A DNA stretch of 64,000 bases, taken from contig NZ_CP054932.1 of assembly GCF_013364275.1 (NCBI RefSeq), positions 2,542,001-2,606,000 of the forward strand. The letters run 5' to 3'. Shown piece after piece: positions 59,454-64,000 of this stretch; within the stretch, counting starts at the first letter, position 1; every line of letters begins with the position of its first letter. The position numbers and the translations under genes were made by a program. Under the pieces are notes generated by a model. The model was not told the origin of the DNA and ran no database searches. It saw nothing but the letters and a program-made list of their open reading frames with translations. Source of the DNA: Actinomadura sp. NAK00032 (GTDB lineage Bacteria; Actinomycetota; Actinomycetes; Streptosporangiales; Streptosporangiaceae).

Positions 59454-59726
59454 ATGGAGGAGACGCGGATCGCGGCGGCGGGGCGAGCGTTCGCCGCGAC
59501 GACCCTCGACGAGCCGTCCGGGGCGGCGCACCCCCGGGTGGTGCTCACTCCGGTGCCGGAGGCCCGGACGTCCGGCGAGGCGCTGCCGCGCACGATGCGG
59601 ATCGTGGTCACCGGGGCCGCGGCCCTGGTGATCGCGGCCGAGCTGCGCCACCGGCCGGACGCCCGGCCCGCCGTCCTCTGCGCGGCGGCCGCGCTCGCCG
59701 CGGCCGCCGCTCCGTGGCGGCGCTGA
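59454..59726 (+). CDS. Small Ala-rich protein with one membrane segment
   Basis: 90 residues. A soluble Ala/Pro-rich N-terminal half, then TMRIVVTGAAALVIAAELRH and RPAVLCAAAALAAAAAPW, one or two short hydrophobic segments. TAGGAGG lies just before the ATG and contains the stop of the previous gene, so the two are one operon. No family recognised. Confidence 0.58.
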   Translation: MEETRIAAAGRAFAATTLDEPSGAAHPRVVLTPVPEARTSGEALPRTMRIVVTGAAALVIAAELRHRPDARPAVLCAAAALAAAAAPWRR

Positions 59727-59914
59727 CGCGGAACCGGTCGTTCGCACGAACGAGGATGTTTCCAGCGGTATTGGGGCGGCTGCGCAGAAAGTTCGCCAAA
59801 CTCGGCTAAACCGGTGGCGGATTTCGTCAACGGCGTCCACTATGGGGTTCCGCACGGCACGCGTGGCATTCCCGCGTGCCCGCGCCCATCGAACCGACTC
59901 GCCGGAGTGATCGT

Positions 59915-60286
59915 ATGCCCGCTCGACCCTGGACCCCCGAGGACCTTGGGCGTCCCACGGACGGGACATGGGCCGATGTCGCCTTCGGCCTGGGGGAGAT
60001 GTACGAGCACGAGGGCGACCTGGAGCAGGCCGCCGGCTGGTACCGGCGGGCCGCCGAGTCCGGCTGCGCCGACGCCGCGCTGCGCCTCGGCGCCGTGCTG
60101 GGGCGGCTGGCCGACGCCGGGACCGCCGGCGACGCGGCCGGGGAGCTGATCGCCGAGGCCGCCCGCTGGCTCAGCGGCGCCCTCGACACCACCAGCCCGG
60201 ACGCCATCGAGCTCATCACCGACATGCTCAACCGGCAGCTGCGGCAGGCCGCGCGCCGCGGGCTGGAGCCCGCCCCGGCGGGCTGA
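59915..60286 (+). CDS. Sel1/TPR-type repeat protein
   Basis: 123 residues. One clear Sel1/TPR-like unit (AFGLGEMYEHEGDLEQAAGWYRRAAESGCADAALRLGAVLG) and a following helical unit (GELIAEAARWLSGALDT). Usually a protein-binding scaffold. GGAG lies seven bases before the ATG at 59915; the Met at 59876 is less likely. Followed after 91 bases by the CBM2-like membrane protein gene and may be coexpressed. Confidence 0.72.
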   Translation: MPARPWTPEDLGRPTDGTWADVAFGLGEMYEHEGDLEQAAGWYRRAAESGCADAALRLGAVLGRLADAGTAGDAAGELIAEAARWLSGALDTTSPDAIELITDMLNRQLRQAARRGLEPAPAG

Positions 60287-60377
60287 CCCCCTCCGGACGC
60301 CGCCCGGTCGGTATGAACCGAACCGCTTCGCCCGTCGTCGGACTCCATGAGATCGACGACGGCGGAGGGTGGACGAG

Positions 60378-61595
60378 TTGAGCGGCGAGGAGCCCGGGTA
60401 CGTGCCCCCGGACCACAAGACGACCGCCGAGTTCCGTGTCCCCGGCGGCCCGGCCGCGCGGGACGCGGGGACGGGCGGCGATGCCACCCTCGTCGACGAA
60501 CCCGCGGACGGCCCGGCGGACTCGACGGTCCAGGACGTCCCGGTGGAGGAGCTGGCCGGTGCTCCGGACGTCACCCTCGGCGACCTCCCGGAAGACGACC
60601 CCGAGGACGATCCGGAAGACGACCCCGAGGACGATCCCGAAGCGACGTCGCGGGATCTCGCCGCCGAGGGCCCGGGCGTGACGTCCCGCGATGAGCCGGC
60701 GAAGGCGTCCGCGACCGTCTCCGACATCCGGCTCGAAGAGCACGCCCCGCCTCGGGAGGAGCCGGCACGGCCGGCGCCCCCGGCTCCGCCCGTGCCGCTC
60801 ATGCGGGAGATGCCGTGGACGGAGCAGTTCGGCGCGGAGCAGGAGACGGCGGCTTCAGGCGCGGGCGATCCGGCGGCCGCCTTCGCCATGCCGGCACCGG
60901 ACCTCGCCGGGACCGGCCCCCAGCCCGACGCGACCGCCCCGGCGGGGCCGGCCGGGGGAGTGCCGGCGGGGGGAGTGCCGCCGGCGCGCTCCAGGCGTCC
61001 GATGATCCTGATCGCCGTGGTCGGCGCCGTGGTGCTGCTGGCCGCCGCGGCGCTCGTGGTGCTCCTGTTCTCGGGGAGCGACTCGAAGGACGAGGAGGCC
61101 GCCCCGAAGCCGGCGTCTCCGGCGGCGTCCGCCCCCGCGACCGGCGGCCCGGCTCCGGTGCCGTCGTCCGGCGCGCCCTCCCCGGGCAAGACGCCGCCCG
61201 CGGCGCCGCCCGCGAACGGTCGGCCGCCCGCGGGGCAGCCCAGCGGGCCGCCGCCGGTGACCACCGTCCCGATCGGCCCGCTCGTCCGCGGCGACGGGAT
61301 CACCTACCAGCTCGTCCAGCAGGACGAGGGGTACTTCGAAGGCAAGATGGTCATCACCAACCGCACCGGCCGTCCCATGAGGACGTGGACGCTGACGTTC
61401 AGCGCCCCCGGCGCGGACGTGAAGAACATTTGGGGCGCGGCGCTCGTGCACGGCGGCACCGAGGTGGAGATCCGGAACCTGGACGGCGCCCGCGCGATCC
61501 CGCCGGGCGGCACCTGGGAGATCCAGTACGGCGCGGCGGGACGGGCGTCCACCCCGAGGGGCTGCGAGCTCAACGGCGAGGCATGCGGCCTCTGA
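60378..61595 (+). CDS. Single-pass membrane protein with CBM2-like outer domain
   Basis: 405 residues from the TTG at 60378 (GGAGG nine bases upstream; a GTG at 60369 directly abuts that site). Cytosolic part of ~210 residues is acidic, with four tandem PEDD units (DPEDDPEDDPEDDPE) and Pro-rich stretches; one membrane segment (PMILIAVVGAVVLLAAAALVVLLF, about 210-235); then an extracellular Pro/Ser/Ala linker of ~60 residues and a C-terminal domain of ~100 residues whose pattern (YFEGKMVITNRTGRPMRTWTLTF ... VEIRNLDGARAIPPGGTWEIQYGA) fits a CBM2-type carbohydrate-binding fold. Two Cys near the end could form a disulfide. Likely binds a wall or environmental glycan; no enzyme domain. Confidence 0.78.
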   Translation: MSGEEPGYVPPDHKTTAEFRVPGGPAARDAGTGGDATLVDEPADGPADSTVQDVPVEELAGAPDVTLGDLPEDDPEDDPEDDPEDDPEATSRDLAAEGPGVTSRDEPAKASATVSDIRLEEHAPPREEPARPAPPAPPVPLMREMPWTEQFGAEQETAASGAGDPAAAFAMPAPDLAGTGPQPDATAPAGPAGGVPAGGVPPARSRRPMILIAVVGAVVLLAAAALVVLLFSGSDSKDEEAAPKPASPAASAPATGGPAPVPSSGAPSPGKTPPAAPPANGRPPAGQPSGPPPVTTVPIGPLVRGDGITYQLVQQDEGYFEGKMVITNRTGRPMRTWTLTFSAPGADVKNIWGAALVHGGTEVEIRNLDGARAIPPGGTWEIQYGAAGRASTPRGCELNGEACGL

Positions 61596-61617
61596 CCGGG
61601 GTACTAGGCTCTCGACC

Positions 61618-62385
61618 ATGCGTATCGCCAGGTTCTCCATCGACGAAGGCGTGTCCTTCGGTGTGGTGGAGGAGAACACCGTCGCCGCCATCGCGGCCCA
61701 CCCGTTCGGTGAGCCGACGTTCACCGGGCAGCGCCTCCCGCTCGCCGACGTCCGGCTGCTCGCGCCGATCCTGCCCAGCAAGATCATCGCGATCGGGAAG
61801 AACTACGCCGACCACGTCCGCGAGATGGGCGGGGCCGAGCCGCCCGCCGAACCGGTGATCTTCTCCAAGCCGTCCACCGCCGTGATCGGCCCGGGCGAGG
61901 CGATCATGTACCCGGAGAAGCTGTCCGAGCGCGTCGACCACGAGGGCGAGCTCGCCGTCGTCATCGGCCGCCTGTGCCGCGAGGTGCCCGCCGCCCGCGC
62001 CGCCGAGGTCATCCTCGGCTACACCTGCGCCAACGACGTCACCGCCCGCGACCTCCAGCAGCGGGACGGGCAGTGGACGCGGGCCAAGGGCTTCGACACG
62101 TTCTGCCCCATCGGCCCCTGGATCGAGACCGAGATCGACCCCGCCGACCTGGCCATCACCACGTCCGTCAACGGCGAGGTCCGCCAGGACGCCCGGACGT
62201 CCCTGCTGCTGCACGGCATCCCGGCCCTCGTCGAGTACGTCAGCCAGGTCATGACGCTCCTGCCCGGCGACGTCATCCTCACCGGCACCCCCGCCGGCGT
62301 CGGCCCGATGGGGATCGGGGACGAGGTGACCGTCACCATCGAGGGCATCGGCAGCCTCACCAACCGCGTCGTCTCCCGCGACTAG
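61618..62385 (+). CDS. Fumarylacetoacetate hydrolase-family protein
   Basis: 255 residues. Metal site and family core: IAIGKNYADHVREMGG, EPVIFSKPSTAVIGPGEAI, DHEGELAVVIGR and GYTCANDVTARDLQQRDGQW, DTFCPIGPW. These hydrolases or decarboxylases act on oxo-acids such as oxaloacetate or acylpyruvates. TAGGCT (61605-61610) ends seven bases before the ATG: leaderless. In many actinobacteria the next gene is gltX; here it is a DUF2461 gene. Confidence 0.9.
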   Translation: MRIARFSIDEGVSFGVVEENTVAAIAAHPFGEPTFTGQRLPLADVRLLAPILPSKIIAIGKNYADHVREMGGAEPPAEPVIFSKPSTAVIGPGEAIMYPEKLSERVDHEGELAVVIGRLCREVPAARAAEVILGYTCANDVTARDLQQRDGQWTRAKGFDTFCPIGPWIETEIDPADLAITTSVNGEVRQDARTSLLLHGIPALVEYVSQVMTLLPGDVILTGTPAGVGPMGIGDEVTVTIEGIGSLTNRVVSRD

Positions 62386-62387
62386 CC

Positions 62388-63026
62388 ATGGCGTTCGGCG
62401 GCTTCACCGACGAGGCGTTCGCGTTCTACGAGGGCTTGCAGAGCGACAACAGCAAGCCCTACTGGACGTCCCACAAGGCGACCTACGAGCGCCATGTTCG
62501 CGAACCGCTGGCCGAGCTGTGCGCCGAGCTCGAAGAGGAGTTCGGCGCGGTCAAGCTCTTCCGGCCGTACCGGGACGTCCGCTTCAGCAAGGACAAGACG
62601 CCCTACAAGACGCACCAGGGCGGCCACACCTCCGAGGGGTTCTACATCCAGGTCGACGCCGACGGCCTGATGGTCGCGGGCGGGATGTACGCGCCCACCC
62701 CCGAGCAGCTCCGCCGCTACCGCGAAGCCGTCGCGTCCGACACCTTCGGCGGCGAGCTCCAGGCCATCGTGGACGACCTCCGCGCCGCCGGCCTGGAGAT
62801 CGCCGGCGACCGGCTCAAGACCCGCCCCCGCGGCACGCCCCCCGACCACCCGCGCCTCGAACTCCTGCGGCACCGCTCCCTCTACGCCCACACGGGCTGG
62901 CCCGCCGACCCCTGGGCGGCGGACCCCGGCGAGGTCCGCACGCGGGTACGGACCACCTGGCGGCGCCTGCGCCCCCTCGTGGACTGGGGCCGGCGGCACA
63001 TCGGGCCGCCCGACTTCACCCGCTGA
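62388..63026 (+). CDS. DUF2461 (TIGR02453) protein
   Basis: 212 residues, single-domain cytosolic protein. FTDEAFAFYEGLQSDNSKPYWTSHKATYERHVREPLAEL and RDVRFSKDKTPYKTHQGGHT, FYIQVDADGLMVAGGMYAPTPEQLRRYREAV are the family markers. Function unknown. Starts two bases after the preceding stop, so it is probably cotranscribed with the hydrolase gene. Confidence 0.92.
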   Translation: MAFGGFTDEAFAFYEGLQSDNSKPYWTSHKATYERHVREPLAELCAELEEEFGAVKLFRPYRDVRFSKDKTPYKTHQGGHTSEGFYIQVDADGLMVAGGMYAPTPEQLRRYREAVASDTFGGELQAIVDDLRAAGLEIAGDRLKTRPRGTPPDHPRLELLRHRSLYAHTGWPADPWAADPGEVRTRVRTTWRRLRPLVDWGRRHIGPPDFTR

Positions 63027-63126
63027 GACCCGCCCCGCCAATCGTTTTGGCGGTTCTCCCAAGACCCTGTATTCTCATCGAGGCGCGAGCGACCAGCCGG
63101 AAACGGAACGGAAGCTCGTACCTCAC

Positions 63127-63198
63127 TGGGGTATGGTGTAATCGGCAGCACGAGTGATTCTGGTTCACTTAGTCTAGGTTCGAGTCCTGGTACCCCAG
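63127..63198 (+). tRNA. tRNA-Gln (CTG anticodon)
   Basis: 72 bases. Acceptor stem TGGGGTA pairs with TACCCCA followed by discriminator G at 63198; anticodon stem AGTGA/TCACT with loop TTCTGGT, anticodon CTG at 63160-63162; T arm contains GGTTCGAGTCC. CCA is not encoded. It would be a substrate of the GatCAB complex if Gln-tRNA is made indirectly. Confidence 0.95.
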
Positions 63199-63225
63199 CT
63201 GCGTCCGTCCTGCAGGCGGACACAC

Positions 63226-63298
63226 GCCCCCGTCGTCTAGTGGCCTAGGACGCCGCCCTCTCAAGGCGGTAACGGCGGTTCGAATCCGCTCGGGGGTA
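63226..63298 (+). tRNA. tRNA-Glu (CTC anticodon), copy 1
   Basis: 73 bases. Acceptor stem GCCCCCG / CGGGGGT with a terminal G-U pair and discriminator A; anticodon stem CCGCC/GGCGG, loop CTCTCAA, anticodon CTC at 63260-63262; T arm GGCGGTTCGAATCCGC. CCA not encoded. Confidence 0.95.
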
Positions 63299-63746
63299 CT
63301 TGCCTACGGCTGCTCATCGGCCGTTGGCCGATTTCGCCGCCGTCTGGTGTCCTCCAGGGGGCGACCCCCTGGAACCCCCCGATGTTCGGGCTTCGCCCTC
63401 ACGGTGGCTGGGGCGTACTCGGGGATCTTCTTCTGCATCGCCCAAGAACGTTTTTTTGTGCGGGCATGCACAGTCTCTTGATCTGCCTCTCGCTTTGAAG
63501 CCGATGTGACGAGTCGGTGTGTTTGTTTGCTGGGGGCAGAGCGGCTGGCGCGGGTGGTGGGCGGCAGGGAAATCGGCGGTGTGCTTGGCGGCCGGGCTGT
63601 GTGGGAAGCGCTGGTCGTTGAAGGCTTGTGTCGTGCGTGGGCGTGGGTCGGGTGGGGCGTGCGGGGGAAATCTGGTCGAGGTGGGGGGCTGCGTCCGGTA
63701 GGCTGGGCGAGGCCCGGGCGGGAGATCGCGCCGGGTGAAATGTCCG
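63299..63746. other. 448-base spacer between the two tRNA-Glu genes
   Basis: Contains a perfect palindrome CCAGGGGG (63354-63361) / CCCCCTGG (63365-63372), a run of seven T (63451-63457) and TG-rich sequence around 63505-63620 that is not typical coding DNA. Short open frames here lack ribosome sites and families. Confidence 0.5.
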
Positions 63747-63819
63747 GCCCCCGTCGTCTAGTGGCCTAGGACGCCGCCCTCTCAAGGCGGTAACGGCGGT
63801 TCGAATCCGCTCGGGGGTA
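63747..63819 (+). tRNA. tRNA-Glu (CTC anticodon), copy 2
   Basis: 73 bases, identical to the copy at 63226, so a recent duplication or gene conversion. The flanking DNA of the two copies is different. Confidence 0.95.
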
Positions 63820-63824
63820 CACGT

Positions 63825-63855
63825 CCGCAGGGGAACCTGCGGCTTTTTCTTTTTC
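63825..63855 (+). terminator. Terminator after the second tRNA-Glu
   Basis: CCGCAGG (63825-63831) / CCTGCGG (63836-63842), GGAA loop, followed by five T, C and five or more T. Canonical intrinsic terminator. Confidence 0.85.
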
Positions 63856-63910
63856 CGGGTGCGGTTTCCCCGGGCGATCATCACCGGCGTGCGTGGGTAT
63901 GGGCGTGTCC

Positions 63911-64000
63911 ATGAGCAGCGCTATGCGGGCCGTGCGGGTCGTCGGGTACGGCGAGGACCTGCGGATGGCGGAGGTGCCCGTTCCCGTGGCGGACGGGCCG
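63911..64000 (+). CDS. Zinc-dependent alcohol dehydrogenase, N-terminal fragment (3' truncated by window edge)
   Basis: 30 residues in the window. MRAVRVVGYGEDLRMAEVPV is the usual start of MDR zinc alcohol dehydrogenases of actinobacteria. The first Met is at 63911, the family start Met at 63923. TATGGG (63898-63903) ends seven bases before 63911. Catalytic and zinc residues lie beyond the edge. Confidence 0.75.
   Translation, partial: MSSAMRAVRVVGYGEDLRMAEVPVPVADGP

Noticed and set aside
58044..59969. Minus-strand frame of 641 codons
   Set aside because: It spans several small plus-strand genes with good ribosome sites. Only its parts at 58521-58859 resemble a known family (GntR/UTRA), and there as a broken gene.

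Overview
The window is a chromosomal stretch from a very GC-rich actinobacterium. GC ending codons dominate, GTG and TTG starts are common, many genes look leaderless, F420-type LLM oxidoreductases and several PknB-type Ser/Thr kinases are present, and the gene order cysteine desulfurase - mnmA - methionine synthase-like - ligA - gatCAB - ilvBNC - serA - leuB - ilvE - cimA is typical of Streptomyces/Actinomadura relatives. I infer a member of the Streptosporangiales (Actinomadura-like), but the sequence alone does not fix the genus. There is no sign of a prophage, transposon, CRISPR array or plasmid.

Layout. 1-5.2 kb: end of a histidine kinase, a SWIM/SNF2 helicase pair, an enoyl-CoA hydratase. 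5.2-8.4 kb: HxlR regulator divergent from an NAD(P)-binding oxidoreductase, an SDR, and an acyl-ACP desaturase behind a promoter with an overlapping palindrome. 8.4-16.7 kb: three Ser/Thr kinase-fold genes in a row (two active-looking, the third a pseudokinase), etfBA, and a fourth kinase with an RsiV/DUF3298-like outer domain. 16.7-18.8 kb: TetR regulator and MFS pump with a clear operator. 18.8-27.4 kb: cysteine desulfurase, DUF1206 protein, mnmA, LLM oxidoreductase, MetE-like enzyme, ligA. 27.6-38.4 kb: two GGDEF-EAL membrane proteins flank gatCAB and a PQQ-type glucose/sorbosone dehydrogenase lipoprotein. 38.5-42.1 kb: ilvBNC behind a branched-chain leader peptide attenuator. 42.2-49.0 kb: a free-standing TarS-C-like protein, a PadR/ABC exporter operon, a DUF2079 membrane protein, and a thymidylate synthase-fold protein without the catalytic cysteine. 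49.2-56.2 kb: serA, a FhuF-like [2Fe-2S] protein, leuB, ilvE, and cimA behind a second branched-chain leader peptide. 56.3-63.0 kb: small and accessory genes, including a decayed GntR regulator and a membrane protein with a CBM2-like outer domain. 63.1-63.9 kb: tRNA-Gln and two identical tRNA-Glu genes, then the start of an alcohol dehydrogenase.

How the genes work together. ilvBNC, ilvE, leuB and cimA supply most of valine, leucine and isoleucine synthesis; cimA starts isoleucine synthesis from pyruvate. Both ilvB and cimA sit behind short Ile/Leu/Val-rich leader ORFs followed by an intrinsic terminator, so the pathway is probably tuned by translation-coupled attenuation at two places. gatCAB with tRNA-Gln and tRNA-Glu fits the indirect route to Gln-tRNA, although gltX is not at its common place here. 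Four kinase-fold proteins within 8 kb, two c-di-GMP turnover proteins and a CNMP-binding/cyclase-like protein make the window rich in signalling.

The observations I would follow first are the pair of leader peptides that share a Gly-x-Arg-Ala-Gly tail encoded by a hairpin arm around the stop codon, the kinase/kinase/pseudokinase cluster, and the cysteine-less thymidylate synthase-fold gene coupled to an unassigned 40-codon ORF. All promoter, operator and hairpin statements come from reading the sequence by eye; no search or folding program was run.
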